Shown here: positions 12,770 to 26,971 of the stretch, piece after piece
Layout of the letters: each line of letters begins with the position of its first letter
Position numbering within the stretch: position 1 is the first letter of the stretch
NCBI GenBank assembly: GCA_963402885.1
Contig: OY727094.1
Location: forward strand, 6,388,501 to 6,452,500
Length of the DNA stretch: 64,000 nucleotides
DNA from: Antedon bifida
Lineage: Eukaryota; Echinodermata; Crinoidea; Comatulida; Antedonidae
Direction of reading: 5' to 3'
Translations under genes and position numbers: made by a program
Notes under the pieces: model-generated
What the model was told of the DNA's origin: nothing
What the model saw: only the letters and a program-made list of their open reading frames with translations
Database searches by the model: none

Positions 12770-15192
12770 GATCCTTGCAGACTATGACATATATCTGTAC
12801 TTCATCATTTTTGATTTTACGTTTTTGACAATGTTTATTAGGACTATCGTACACAATCTATGAAATGTATATTTCTAGCTTGATTCGCTGTTGAATATTA
12901 TTGTTCAATTTATCAGAGTAGGTCTAAGAAAATATTTTTAAACCTTCTTTTAGCTTCTTTTTGTGATTATTATTAAGATCTTGAAGTCTGATGAAAACCT
13001 AGATTTATGAAAAGCTTTATTTGAATCTTTTCTCATTTTTTTTGCATCTAAACATATTTAATTTGAAGCCCTGATATTATGTTCAAAATCTTAATATCTC
13101 CAGTAGGTTCATTTAAAGATTAAAATATGTTTCCTTCATTTTCATAGGTAATATTATTGTGAGTTTGTTATATTGTTGATGATTTTTAAATGTTCAAAAT
13201 GCTTGCATTCATGCCTCTGAAGCATTTTCTAAGTTCTATCTTTAGTTTTTAGTCTTCAAAAGTTACAAACATACGTCATAAATATATTATATTTACATAT
13301 ATTTATGTTTTGTATATAGGAAAATTACTGAAAAAAGTGGCTGGATCTCAATGGAGATACAAGTAAAATAAGCAAAAAGCTAAATCAAAACAATAAAATA
13401 AAATAGGCAAAAATATTTGCAGAGCTTTATAAATAAATTGTTTTATCATTTTATATATCTGTCATTGACATACCTCTTATTCTTTAAAAACATTTTATCT
13501 GATTCCTGTATTATGGCTATTTAAGTGAGTACAACACAGGAATTGAAAGAACTGAATTCTTAGAACGTATACATTTGCATGTTAAAACACCTGTAACGTA
13601 CATATCTGTCATTTAAATCGAATATAAAAGTACATGAGGAGAGGATACAATTTTTAATGGATTTTATCTCCTCCTAATTGCTCGGAATTGACATATTTTA
13701 TGGCAAAGGTGTTTTGGATGCGACCTTCGCTCATAAATTACTGCTATAGTTTGTAAATGATAGTAATTTTAATGTTTATGTTTTATGAGATATTGATGTA
13801 TTCAAAATGATCCTTTCCTGGCCAGGGTTTGTTTTTTTTAGCATAGCCTACTTGGAACCTTGTTTATGTTTCCTATCTGTATTTACATCAAGATAGGATC
13901 AACAGGGCTTATTAACTCATAAAAAGCATTTTGTTAGGCCTTGACTGGGGCAGTGGTTACCAGTATGAGTGTTCACTTGTGGTTATAGTCTTTACCATCT
14001 GTCCAGGGCTCCATACCTGTTTTTAGTCTTGTGCAACGTGACTATACCTCATTATGTCGGTTGGTTGGTCGGTCGGTAAACACTAACTCAAATTTGCTTA
14101 CGCGACTGCAGTCATGTATATGGCCTTGTTTTTTTTTAAACCAGCCTAGTTGAAAAACATTTCTTTAAAAAAGAAAACTTTAAAGACCCATTACCTGCAA
14201 TTTTGGACGTTTTTTGGAAAATAATACATATATATCACTTTAAAAACATTAAACCATGTCATTCCTTGTCTTAAATGTACGTTTTATGGTAAATTATGAT
14301 AAAAAGTGAGAAACAATGCACTACCTAAGTAGCTCGCGGCGATCGACCTCTCGTGGACGGTCTTAGGCCTAGCCTAGCTAGGCTTAGTTTTGTAGGCCTA
14401 GCTGGTAAACATCGGTAACGTACGAACATCGTACGCTAGCTATATACCTAGCCTGACGTTGTATAGTTGCTGCATTAATTGTCTTTCTATTTTTGCCAGA
14501 CTCCGTTGATACAAATTGGGGAAAACCCGGTATTTTCGCTGAAAAGTTAGGAGTCTTCCATTTGTTTTGGCCTCACGATCGATCGAAAAGTGGGCGAATT
14601 ACAGGTGAAAAACAAAAATATCAATCCGCGCGCAATGCATTTTGGGATTTATAGCGGGCCGCTATAATTATTAGAATCGACTTATTTTTCACATTTTTAA
14701 CCGTTTAAAGACGAAAAAAGTTATCGCAATAGGACCATATAGTATTATTTTTACATTAAATATAGTTTGTGATCTTAAATTAGATCTAAAAAACGTAGGG
14801 AAGGGGGCTTTAAGATTGAAAATCAACATTTTTGCTACAAGCTTCCAAATTGAGCTGGAAAGAAAATGCGTCTGCACAAAAATCCACAACAATATTCCAA
14901 AGACGATAATTGATTCTACGACTTTCCCATTGCATTGTGGGTGCCACTGCTGAGTGGTATAGATCCAAGATTTTGAAAACTGAAGTGCTGAACTATGAAC
15001 TATGCCTACCTTTGACATATTGTAAATTTCAAAATTTCAAAATTTAGGGAAATGGAGACGGTACCGGCTTGGATCCACCAATGGTTGCATTGCAAAATAC
15101 AAACACTATTCTATGTTATAAATATATAATTAGCTTGATACATGGCGATATGACCATGTGTTTGGTTCATGGAGTAAAGAATAACTTATTCT

Positions 15193-15313
15193 TTAAGCTC
15201 TGTCTATACTATCGAACTAGTTTGACCAAAAAATGGTAGTGAAATGACATCATCATGTCCATATATGGCACATTTTTTTTTTCACATAAACGTTGATAGT
15301 GTACAGAGCTTTA
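15193..15313. mobile_element. MITE family A copy
   Basis: Both ends are present (AAGCTCTGTCTATACTATC and GATAGTGTACAGAGCTTTA), with a shortened interior. Confidence 0.75.
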
Positions 15314-15540
15314 GGCCTACTCCATGGTTTCATCAAAGTTAGTGCTCCCTCTACTGCCTCAACTATTTCTTTGATTTGATAATTTTACTGTATTTAACAT
15401 GTATAATTTACTATTTCATCAAACTATAGACTCATTTATATACATGCGTGGTGCTTAATAATATGATATTACATATTATCATATATAACATACAGACTTG
15501 TCATTACTTACACAAAATTATTACAGAAAATAATTGTTGA

Positions 15541-15600
15541 GAAATTAATATAATAATAATTGATATAATAATAAATAATATAATAATAATATATTAAAAT
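15541..15600. repeat. AAT-rich simple repeat
   Basis: Imperfect TAATAATAAT runs interrupted by TGATA and AAATA. Confidence 0.8.
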
Positions 15601-16289
15601 CATTAATATTGACTTGTTTTATTCATTGGAATATACGTATTTATATAACTGTCAGTTTTTATATTTTATTTTCATTTCTTTATTAGATTCAAAATGACAA
15701 AATTATAATAATGTATTTAAAAACTAATATCTCATTTAAAAATGTACAACATAAATAATTATACAGTAAAAGGTATTAAAAGTTCAAAAAGATCAAATCT
15801 AGAATGCTTTAAACAATAATTATGTATTTGAATACATACATATATATCATTGTCAGATAATAAAGGTTTAATTATCCTCATCTCTAGGAATTCATAGAAT
15901 GGAAATGTCAGCTAAGGCAATTTCCATTGGTTGCTAGTAAACAACCTCTGCATAGCAACGAGCGGATCATTAATTACCGCAAGAATTGCAATGACTTCTT
16001 TTTATGTTGTTAAAGCAATGTATTCGTTCAATGTATCTTATTGTAGATTACAGTTTAAAAAGTGATTTGTATATTTTATGATTTAGAAGGATGAGGGGGA
16101 GGAGTGTTGGTCAATACGGATGGGTGGGACAGTTGTGAAAAGCAGCAGCCAGTCTAAAATTTTAAGAGAAAAAAATATGGAATTTATTCATTTATAATTA
16201 TTACAGATTCCAGTTTTTTCATTTATATAATTTATGATTTAGAGGGGTTGGAGGTCAGTGGGATGTGAAATGGTCATTCTAAAAATGTT

Positions 16290-16376
16290 ACTATAACTAT
16301 ATTAGAACTACAAAATAACATATTCAAAGTCTGATTTAGTTAATCTTCATGTTTTGGGGGACAATACATCTTTAAT
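16290..16376 (-). mobile_element. MITE family D fragment, inverted
   Basis: CATGTTTTGGGGGACAATAC followed by ATCTTTAA is the reverse complement of the left end at 23829. The ACTTTGA and ATTTTGTAGT motifs also match the copy at 52180. Confidence 0.5.
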
Positions 16377-16395
16377 GTAAAATTGTATTTTTCTG

Positions 16396-16470
16396 AGCAT
16401 CCCTAATGCTCAGCTTCGGCTGGATGGACCACTCTCGTAAAATATTGTTGAAAATAAATAAATAAAATGT
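16396..16470. repeat. Dispersed repeat with A-rich tail
   Basis: GGCTGGATGGACCACTCTCG TAAAATATT and an AAATAAATAAAT tail match 53045-53095. The tail suggests the 3' end of a retroposed element. Confidence 0.45.
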
Positions 16471-17785
16471 ATAACAAAAACAACATTTCTATTGGTTGAC
16501 AACTGTAAAGAATCTAATAAATGAAATGTCCGTTGTACTAAAGAATATTTTATTTATTAACGCTTCTGCTAGTTGAGTAATTAATGTCCTTATGTCTTTG
16601 TCACCCCACATCATTAAGTTAACCCGACGTCTAAAAATAAGCACAAGCCTGCGGCTTTGAGGTGAGCTTTGAGCCTATTATAGTCAGTGCATGTTTCATA
16701 TCTTATAATTGATGGCCAGAATCTTCTTGAATTTGATATTTGAATATAACATAATGACTGCAACTTTGAGTTACGATAAAAAACAAGATGTTTTAAAATG
16801 TATAATTATGACCATAATAAAATACATTCAATAAAAAATAGAATAAAAAAGTAACAAAACATGATCATCATTACTTTTTTTAAATTAAAAAAAAAATCAA
16901 TATGTAAAGTGATAAAAAAAATTGTTTTAAAGATTAAAAAAAATGATTTAAAGATAAAAAAAAATGTTTTAAAATGTATATTACAATTATAAATACCTTC
17001 AATAATAAAATGATAATGAAATATAATTATAAATAAAGATTACATACAAAAAATTGATATGTGGGGGAGACTTTCTGTTTACATTTTATATTTCGTCACT
17101 TCACACTTTTCATTTTAGTATTGCTAAGCAGTTTATCGTTTCTAAATGAATCTAGTGAATCCTGGCCCTATAAATTTAAAGTTTAACATCATTTAAGTTT
17201 AATATCGGTCAACTTTTGCAAATCGAATGTGGAATTGGGTTCATGTCAGTATTTTTTGTAATAAATAATTTAAAATGTTGACTATCACACAGGTCAATAA
17301 CTTGTGCATTTATTTAAAAGTGTGTTTGGGATCAATTATTAATTTCCAGATTTTCTAGAGCCATCAGAGAGGTTGCCAGGGCATACCCCAGCTGTCTCCT
17401 CAGCACAATAAAGGCCTAATATCCAAGGCTAGACTCGCAGCACATTGCTAGGATATTGGCGTTTCCTGTGATATTCAGTATTATGTTCGTGGACAGTATT
17501 ATTTCCCCTTCTTTATTATTCGTTGAGGTCCTTGATAGTCATTTTGCACTTGGAGGTTGTTTTTCTATCTGGATGCAACCGTTGTGGATTTAAATTTCGT
17601 AAACATGTTTATTATCTGCTGAATATAACTGTTAGTAATTAGTGAAATCTGTAAGTTATGATTTTTTATTATATTTAAATTATCTAATTAATATTATGCA
17701 TATTTCCTCTGGCATTTACCTATCAATGTTTAGAATGTTTTGTACCCGTCACTTTTTATTCTAGGAAAAAAATCTTTAAAAAATT

Positions 17786-17838
17786 AGTTAGGGGAGTGGA
17801 AAATGTTGACTGCTTCTAACATTCCACTCCCTCTAACT
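17786..17838. other. Strong hairpin, about 16-bp stem
   Basis: AGTTAGGGGAGTGGAA faces TTCCACTCCCTCTAACT with one mismatch. Inside, AATGTT and AACATT extend the pairing. Confidence 0.7.
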
Positions 17839-18126
17839 TGATTTCTAGGCCTCGTTTCAAATTTTATTCCCAGACTATGTAAGTAAGTTTTAGATTTACT
17901 AAAAATACACATACCAACTTTTCTCAGAACATGATCATTTTTTCAACCTGATATCATTTTTCCAGTTTCTTTATGTTACTCCATATTTTATACTTTAGCA
18001 ATAAAATTACACTTTTTAGTTTGGAAAACTCATGTTCTGTACCAAATTACACTGTTTACTGTTTAAATAACTGTTTTAAGATCTAATCATTTTGTTAGCC
18101 AACCAGGACATTGTTAAGATGCACCA

Positions 18127-18172
18127 ATGGTCAATCAATCTGTCAATCAGATGGTCAATCAATCTGTCAATT
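18127..18172. repeat. 23-bp tandem duplication
   Basis: GGTCAATCAATCTGTCAAT occurs twice, separated by CAGAT. Confidence 0.75.
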
Positions 18173-19359
18173 AATATTTATTGTTCATTTTATTGACATA
18201 TATATGAACGGAAGTATATTTTTATGATATTGTCCCATAAACAATACAGATTTAGTATGACATACATTCAGAGGCCATTTAAGGGTACTAACCTTCTATT
18301 TAAATTTGTTTCTAGGATTTCTATAGGGTAGGGTAGATGATGAGAACAAGGGTTCAGGATAGGGGGTGGGGCGCACACATATGTTATGCGGAAGTGAATC
18401 CAGGATCTTTTTAACAGGGGAACGCTAATATAGTAATAGTATGTCAAAACTAGATATGAAAAAGTAGTTCATAATTTTATTATACCTGTCGAAAGTGGGG
18501 AGTGCACCACCAGAGATATGCAATGCCTCTTCTTGAAAACATTTGGGCCGGAGGAACACCATTCGCAGTGGTTCCACTAATTTTGGTGTGTGTCTGAAGA
18601 CTGCCCTCTATCACCATACAGATATTGATTTTTTTTTTTCATGGACAAATTATTTCCTCAATGTTATAAACATACATTCTTACTCTTAATGTGTTTTTAA
18701 TGTTGGCTGGGCTGGGAAATTGACTTGATTGGCCAGGTAGCATGCTCAAGTGTCTTACCTGAAGGCTTTATATTTCATCTGTCAGATTTGTAGAAAAATA
18801 TGTCTTGTTCAGCTACAGGTGAAGCTTCAAAATATACAAACATGTGCTTGTTTTTATTTGATACAATCCGGACCGGAAAGCCCTGCAGGGGATCTGAAAT
18901 TGTCATTTTTAAATTTCATTTTTTCCCTAATTTTTATCATGTTAAACATTTTAATTTAAAAATAATTGTCTGCCTGAAAAAAAAAATTGTAATCATTTTT
19001 GTGTTAATTTGCCATTTTCACTTTCACCAAAAATTGGATTTTAAGAAAAAATGTATATTTACCTAAAAAACCGTAATTTAAAAAAAAAAATCAACTAGAC
19101 CCCAGTATCAATTCAACTGTGTACTATAAGATGAAATCATATTTTGTTTGGCTATAAAACTACAAATTCCCTATTTAAAGCTGATGTTTTCTTTAAGATT
19201 TAAAAAAATAATTGGTAAATTACGGTATGTCATTTAAAAAAAATTATCATCTTTGAAAATTAGCCTATTATATACAGTTAAACTAATATTAATTAATTAT
19301 ATGAGATATATTTAAATTAAAATATTTCAATGTCGCCATCATCATAATCGCTTTTTCAA

Positions 19360-19367
19360 TGACGTCA
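19360..19367. promoter_or_regulatory. CRE palindrome TGACGTCA
   Basis: A perfect cAMP-response-element core in otherwise AT-rich intron. One 8-bp match can occur by chance. Confidence 0.25.
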
Positions 19368-21950
19368 ATAGTATTAAAATAGATTAACGGATATTATTAA
19401 TCTTAAATAAAAGTCTTTAGTTCTATTGTTTTGTTCTTCTCTCTGTTTTCAATTTGTTCAAACAATCAAGTAAAAAGATTTCTTGAAAGAATATATTTTA
19501 ATATTCAACCATTTATATTGTAGTTTAATTGCATTTTTGCTGAAAAATGCAAATTTAAAAAGAAATAAGGGATGGCCATCTTTCTTAGTTAATTATTATT
19601 AGAAACAAAAACATGAAAAATGAGAATCAGAAAAAATAAGAAAAATATCTTTAATTAAAAGAAAAAATGCAATAAAAAAGTAAGCGACAAATGTATAGAA
19701 AAGAATATACCTGTACTTATCAACAAAAGCTAAGAATCGACTGTGCACAACATTTAATTACTGTTAGAATTCATCCTTGAAAAATATTTATATTTTATAT
19801 AAAATTTAATTAAGTTTCTGAATGTTAAGGTTCATATGGAGTGTTACTACACAATTCATAATCAAGATTAAATAACATTATATGCCCATGTTCGTATTTG
19901 TATTTCTTTAATTTTAATTTATATTATCTATTATTTTTTATTAAAATTTCTGCCAAAAACAAGAAATATAAAAGGCAGGGATACAGTAGACTATATAGGA
20001 AAAAATATTATTTTTATTATATTTTTCCTCCATGAGTAGACTAAGCAGGTGGTAAACACATAGTTGATCATCCCAAAACAGAGAACTAAAAACAAATTTG
20101 TTACAATCTACAATTATATCATATCGTAATTTTTAAAAATTGTTTTTTATATTCTAAAACACTGTGTGTAATTGTTAGCTTGATATCGGTATAACACTCA
20201 ATTTCAGGTACGAATTTGCATAATTTAATCAATATTAATAATAAAAAAATTATGATTGTCAATACATTTTAATTAAATTACATTTTTATGTTTAAAATAT
20301 AAACATTTTTTAAATTTCATGATTTGTTTTCCATATTAATAGATTCATAACAATCTGGGGTGCTGAACAAGAATCTTCATTTAAAGATATTAAGGACGCT
20401 ATTTTTAATAATGTTTTTCTTAATGGCATGATGGAATAACATTAATGCACTTAAAGTTTATTATAGCATAAATACAAGATTTATATAATTTTTTTTCCCT
20501 CAATGGTAAATTTTTCTTTTATTTTGCACATAGTAATAAAACATACTGCGTCTTCATCATTCTTCATTTCTCATTTTTATGAAGACAATATTATAGTGAA
20601 TTGATTGAATATGCTGAGTGTTATGTAGCTATTTTAAGTATAATGACGCACATGTGTGTCCGTGTTTGTGTGATTAAGCATATATCACTGTCGGCTGTTT
20701 AATTTTCCTTCCGATTTTGCTGATTTCTTATTTTGTATGTTGTGTTTCGGATTCGGCATGTTTTTCTTCTCATTCGACGATTTAATCAAATAAATTTTTT
20801 GTTATTTTAATAAGTAGAATGAAATCTTCAGATTTTAATTGAGAAAATGATGTTTGTCGAAGGAAATGCTGTAATCTGATATTAAAATAACACCATTATC
20901 AGTGGTTAGCAGTAAAACAGATCTTACCGCATTGCTGGGTTATTTATTAATACCCGGCGTATATATATTGTAAAGTCAAATCTAATAGGGTATTTAAAAT
21001 CTTACTGTTTTGTTAATACTTTTTCGTCTTTTAGTGCTGTGAGACAGTAAACAGTGCTTTATAATTTCTGCCACACAACAAATCAAGATTTAACTTAAAT
21101 GGTCAAGCCATTTAAAAGATAGAAGAGATTTACTAGTTTACTAGATAAAGTGAAACAGTCAGAAAAACACTAACCCTACTTAGTGAACAAGGAAAATCAG
21201 TTAAAATTGTTGTATTCGATTGGTAACTTTCGTAGTCAAACATAAAAATTTGTTGAGTACTTTTTATATTCGAATGGCAGATTGTGCGCAACAGAAAATG
21301 ATACGAATAGAAAACGTTAACAATGCAAGCTTTTTCGTTGAGAACAATCTCAATGCTCAAAATACTCCATTAAATAAGTACTCAACAGAAAAACTATACT
21401 AAGTCCCAATCGAATACAACAATACAATACACTGCAAATAAAGAAATTAAACAACATTTTAGCTGGTAGTTATCTATAATTGATTTGAAATTTTACTTTA
21501 CAGAGTCGAATATTAAACTTGTTTTGACATATTCCTTCTATAGAAACTCTACATTCTATCTCATAAGTTGTCAAATGAAGCAATTTGTCCTATTTTTGAT
21601 AAACGAGTTTAAACAATTGACAGACATCTATTGTTCTGTACAACTATAAGATGGTAAAGACATACTATTTTTAGCATTGTTACCATAATTAGATTTTCTA
21701 CTTTGCTGTATTTATTACCAACTATTTTATAGTACATAACTCATGTATAGAAATCCTAACAGATGTTTTTAAATTACTTATGTGAAACATATGTTATGCC
21801 AAATAAATCATTTGTTTTAAGGAGAAAAATTATTTTATGGTAAAGTTTTAGATATTTATTCTATTAATATACATTAGTTATTAAATGTTTTCTGTTATTA
21901 TCTAGAAGACAGTCAATTGATGTGCATGTTGTAGTTTTTTATAGGATTAA

Positions 21951-22002
21951 ATTGGTAAATTTGACCATTGGTAAATTTGACCATTGGTAAATCTGACCAT
22001 TG
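21951..22002. repeat. 16-bp tandem repeat, three copies
   Basis: Unit ATTGGTAAATTTGACC, with one C/T change in the last copy. Confidence 0.85.
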
Positions 22003-22664
22003 CCTGCACTTGAATAATTCACCCCATTTTTAACAGTGACATTACAATTCTGATTGAATCACATAGGAGTCGCACATTCAAATTTAGAACTTTTTAGCCA
22101 GTGTGATTAGTTTTACTAAGACCATGGTAAGTTCCACTGGGTAGAGAAAATTAACCATTGGTCTTGGTTACTTCATTTTAAGAGAATTCAGGTGGGTGTC
22201 AGGTGGAAAGCGAACCAATGATCATCAAATACCTGAAATCGTACCATGCTTGATTATGGTTGAAAGTCCAAGTAACCAGTTAGAGGCAAAGAAATAGAAT
22301 GTTTTGATAAGAGTAACTCAAGTTTTATGAAGTTTTTCCTACCTCATTCATTATATAGTGAATACAGGCAGTAAAACTATAAGAACATACTATAATTAAG
22401 ACTTACTATTAGAAATAATGAGTTATTTAAAGATGTAATTTCATTATTTTGTACAATCCCAACTAAAAGCAAAATGTCATAACTTCTGTGTTGTTATATC
22501 AAAAGAGACCTTTATATACAGTAATATAATGACAAACCATTTGTTTAATCACTGTCAAGAGAATATTGCCTATTAAATTTTAAATCACTAATTATACTAA
22601 ACAGATCTTAACACCTTGGTGATAATTAGTACTACATAAATTAGAGATAATTTCTAGAATTATA

Positions 22665-22882
22665 TTTATTATTTTGAGTTAAAATTTTTATGGAGGTAGG
22701 AGACAATGTTATATACATACTTTTTATTTTTATGGTATTTTGGCAACAAACCTGTTGAAATATACCCTGTGTATGTTTAATTCTTTAAATATAATATTTA
22801 TTATTTTGAGTTAAAATCTTCATGGAGGTATGAGACAAGGTCAATTTACATACTTTTTAATTTTATGGTATTTTGGCAAAAA
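22665..22882. repeat. Direct duplication of about 85 bp
   Basis: ATTATTTTGAGTTAAAAT, TCATGGAGGTA/TTATGGAGGTA and ACTTTTTA..TTTTATGGTATTTTGGCAA occur twice, about 130 bp apart. Confidence 0.75.
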
Positions 22883-23828
22883 TGTATGTATACCTAGAGT
22901 TCCAGGTGGCGATTTACTTACTAAAAGAAAACAATTTGGCATACACGGCATGTCATACATATACTTGAGTTAAAATCGCCAGAAAAAAATAAAACAAAAA
23001 GTAACTACAGTATTCGACTTGATGCTTGAGTAGTAAGAAAGAGTTTTTCGCACTTTACAAAAGTTGTGACAGCAGCTCAATTTGTTATCATCACATCTAC
23101 AAAAAATACAAATACGTCCTCAAAAAATCTCAAAGAATCTTGAATGGTGACAGAATTATAATAATATTAAAATGAATAATAATAAATAAAAAAGTTAATA
23201 AAAAGTTAATTCCAAATCAGGTGGAAATGTAATAATAATGGAGTGCTGTATAAATTTCTTTGTTACCATTAAACAAAATTAAAAGTAATAAACGATAAAC
23301 TTTATTATTACTTAACAAATGCTTTTGTATCAGTGGCACACGTTTATGTACAAGGCAATTATATAAGTAAAATGAAATAGTAAAAACAAAATAATCTTAC
23401 AGACAGAACAATACATAACCTTTATGATGGAGTTAATGTTATCTATTTATTATTATCATTATTGAAGTGATGATGATAAAATTAATAAAAATGGTAAACA
23501 TCGCTTGTTAATTTGATAATAAATAGTACAGTATTACTTTCTTTGTTTCCATAGAGTAAAACCAAATTATTTCTCCTGTGTTTGATGAACGAGCTTGTCA
23601 TTTGTGTTTTACATATTTATGGTAGAATAGGCAGTTTGCAGTGATATAACAAGCTTATTTTTACACGAATTGGATTAATTTACAGTTAAGTGGCCACTTA
23701 GAGCCTAGTTTATTATCCGTTAAGAACGAACATAGCTATCTAGAACTTTGAGCTGCATTTTAATGGTGTATACTAACTGTAGTATACAACAGCAAATATA
23801 TTTATATACAATATATTACTGTATTGTT

Positions 23829-24078
23829 TTAAGATGTATTGTTCCCCAAAAACATGAAAAATGAATAAAAAAGACTTTGAATTGTTATTTTGCAGTTTTA
23901 ATAAAGTTAATCACTTCCTTAAAAAAAAAAAAGCTAACAAAAAAATAACAAAATAAATGGTTAAATGCAGCCAAAAACTTTTTGACTTCCAGTCAATTTG
24001 ACTATTTTTGCTTTAAATTTCAACAAATTATGTGACATTTAAAAAAATTATTTTTTCAGGGGAACAATATATCTTTAA
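23829..24078. mobile_element. MITE family D with TIR TTAAGATGTATTGTTCCCC
   Basis: Left end TTAAGATGTATTGTTCCCC and right end GGGGAACAATATATCTTTAA are inverted repeats of about 20 bp around a 250-bp noncoding body containing ACATGAAAAATGA. Confidence 0.65.
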
Positions 24079-25977
24079 GGTTTGCACCATGATTAAACAC
24101 AGAATGCAAAATTAGGATTTTGGTACACCTTGTGTTTCCAAAAGAAGATAAAGTATAGTTGAGAATGTCTCGGCATTTCGTTTGTTATGGTGTAATTATC
24201 TTCTGGAGAATGTTATGTTACTGATTCTTTGGTGAAGTGTGACACACATTTTGCTTCATGTATGACATGCAATTTTACCTCATGTGTGACATGAATTATA
24301 AAGTATAAATAAATGAGAAACTTTTAAATATTTTTTAAAGAAATGTTAAATATCAGTTCTAATTCTTGACCACTTGGACCATTCAGAACTATATGTTGAG
24401 AGATATATTTTAGATGTTCAATAATTATATTGAATATTGATAGTCTTTTGTGGTTGTTGTGCATGATTTGAACCCAAACCCTCAGCATTTACTTATCTTA
24501 TCAACTGTAATGGTATTCAACTTAACTCTTATCATCACAGAATACAATTATCTTCTAACTTACAATGCAAGCAACGTCTAATTGGCACTAACAAGAAATA
24601 AACAATGTTTCCAACGTAAAACGTTATCAAGGTTGAGGATTGCGAGTGAATTTGCGTAATGGCTACTTTGTCGAAAGGTTATCATGAATGGAAACATCGT
24701 TGGGTACTTAGAAACTGAACAACTGTTGTTTACCGATCTTATCTCCAACGAAACATGTACACTCGGTCGTAACATGTTATCATCTCAATCCCTTCCATTA
24801 TGGCCAACCAATCAAACTTCAATGTCTAAAATTGGATGATAGTCTGCAGTTGACCAAACATTGACAGGTTTCTTTTGCACAGGTATACTCAACAATTTTC
24901 TCGTTCCAACTTGTAAATTGGTTATTAATTAGCATATGTACTGAATTCTGAAACGTGTACGTGAAATAAATTTCTCTTTTAGCGTATTTTATTTGGACGT
25001 GTGATCACTCACCTGCGACTACTTGCGTGATGATATATGGTTGATTTGAGAGCAGTGAAATTACTCACAAATTCACACTCATTTAACGTGTCTTCATTTC
25101 GACACTCGCTGTTTAACCCTTACCTTATGTAAGCGATCAAATCATCGAATGCAACACTTAATGCTGATTTTACTGATTTATTCGTGCGAACGTGTTGCAG
25201 ATTTAGTTGCTGTTACATAAAATTGATCCGTAGTGCAAATATAACGTAAACAGTACGTTGCATTTGCTTCAGTCTATATTTTGCACTGATTTACTCTATC
25301 TATCTATTTAGATGTTGATAAAAATTTTATGTCATTCTGACACCATAACAAATGGAGAATAAAGCGTCGGTTTGAGTGAACTGTTTAATTGGATGTATGC
25401 TAATTTGAATATATCGGTGTTTTTGCAGCTCTTAATAACACACGGTCGTCATAAGATTTGTTGATTGTTTTATCCTTGTAACAACAGCGGACACTATCAA
25501 GCTATTGTTAGACTGGCCATTGTCTTGAGGGATTATGAAGAAGTCATAATCAACCGTTAGCTGCATCGTCAACACAAATTAAAGAGAACAGCTCCTCCAG
25601 TTTCTAAATACAATCGCTCGTGAAGGACTTCCATTCTCATTTGTTCGAGTTTCTAGATATCATATCACACTCTTGATTTGTTTTCATCCAGAGCGTAGAA
25701 TATTAATTTAGAATTGAATTGGTTTGTCGATTCAACGTAGTAGTGCTTTTGATTTCACAATCTGTGTAATTATTAAATTGACCAAACGTACGAGAAGATA
25801 TACAGTTTGAACTTTGTTACTCAAGAAATTCATACATATTTGATATGATTTGTTTCTATTGATTTTAATTGAGGAGGTTCACTGATTTTACTGAACAGTT
25901 ATTTAGGTATTGATTGGTACACGTGGTAGAAGAGTTTAATTTTGGAAAACATAATAAAACATACCAGGAACACATAA

Positions 25978-26040
25978 GTGGTCGAATGGTATGGTATCGG
26001 CACATTGAGAAGAAGAGCTAAGTTTGAGTAAAGGTTACTA
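25978..26040 (+). repeat. tRNA-like SINE remnant
   Basis: AAGTGGTCGAATGGTATGGT matches the A-box segment of the copies at 26155, 42766 and 58530. The B box is decayed. Confidence 0.35.
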
Positions 26041-26057
26041 AATTTTTGTTTTCACTT

Positions 26058-26100
26058 GCAAAGATTTATCAGTCGCAAAGATTTATCAGTCGCAAAGATT
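26058..26100. repeat. 17-bp tandem repeat, 2.5 copies
   Basis: Unit GCAAAGATTTATCAGTC at 26058, 26075 and partially at 26092. Confidence 0.8.
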
Positions 26101-26151
26101 TTTTTATGCTTTCCGGAGAAAAATAATGTAGAAATTTACTATGCATACCAA

Positions 26152-26225
26152 GTCACAGTGGTCTAATGGTAGGGTGCCAGCAAGTTAAAGCAGAAGATTC
26201 CACAGTTCAAGTTATAGATTGCTCA
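26152..26225 (+). repeat. tRNA-derived SINE remnant
   Basis: CAGTGGTCTAATGGTAGGGT (A box), AGCAGAAGATT and CAGTTCAAGT (B-box position) follow each other at tRNA-like spacing. Confidence 0.45.
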
Positions 26226-26713
26226 GTTTTTACTTGCACAATTTTTCTCATTTTTACAATTTAACATTTATTCTGGACAGTTGTTGTAGTTACTATCTAA
26301 TTGGATTTTTTTGAAGTACTTCTTCTGCAACATTTGTTTGTGAAATTAAGACAAAGAAGAAGAAATATATACAGATGATTGCAGAAAGAAAGCCATTAAA
26401 TTTATGAATGGAAAAACTGTTTTATGGTTATTGTTTGAAAAGGTGTTTGAGTTACGGCATGTCTGGGTTTTTACGTCATAATTGTTGATCGTATAGATGT
26501 ATTTTGATCAGTCTTCCGTATCGTCAGCTAGATGATTTAATATCGTAAAAACAGAAATTGAACGTTGTATAATTCAATCTTAATATAATTCGTCTGCCTG
26601 TACATGACAAGCGTGTTGGAGTACTAATGAGATAGGTTACTGGATGTTATATTCTGTCAGATTTCTTTCTTGAATGTACAATTGAGAATTTTCTGTAACT
26701 ATAATTCTACACC

Positions 26714-26838
26714 ATGAGTTCTTACTTAACTTTACCGTCTCCTGAAGTGAAAATGAGAAAGAATAGTTCGGTGATGCCGCCTGTCGTTAAGCGAACTTTT
26801 GCACCGTTGAGACCAAGGTCGAAATCGGTTGGAACAGC
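26714..26838 (+). CDS. Alternative first exon, 41 residues, basic/proline-rich
   Basis: The ATG sits in CACCATGA, a good initiation context, with an in-frame TAA a few codons upstream. The frame runs 41 codons plus 2 nt to AGC/GTGAGT, a strong donor in phase 2. The peptide starts MSSYLTLPSPEVKM and continues with Val/Pro and a basic tail containing RPRSKSV, which may be a phosphorylation motif. The phase matches the LIM exon at 1421. It could therefore splice to 33182, giving Ala-Cys at the joint and only the second half of the LIM domain, or skip to a later exon. It lies inside the 31.8-kb intron between the two LIM exons. Transcription from an internal promoter is inferred. No homologue was recognised. 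Confidence 0.7.
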
Positions 26839-26971
26839 GTGAGTTACAGTTTTTCTTTTCATATTTCTTTTCTCTTTCATTTTTTTTATATGTTTATGTG
26901 GTACTACATTTGTTGTCAATTGGTTGCATTAATTTGTTTTCATTTAAAAAAAAAACAAGAAAGTGTAGTTT

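Larger units (their letters stand above)
9521..26713. other. Intron, no supported coding sequence
   Basis: About 17 kb of AT-rich DNA with short tandem repeats, scattered MITE copies and a few strong hairpins. The block 14180-15050 is less AT-rich and contains a 14-bp palindrome, AGCCTAGCTAGGCT at 14371-14384, but its ORFs look like chance. Around 24600-25700, upstream of the 26714 exon, the DNA is repeat-poor and could hold promoter or leader sequence. No exon could be defined. Confidence 0.55.

Noticed and set aside
14689-15018. 109-codon frame on the - strand
   Set aside because: Composition is that of chance translation of AT-rich DNA; no domain, splice site or homologue was recognised.
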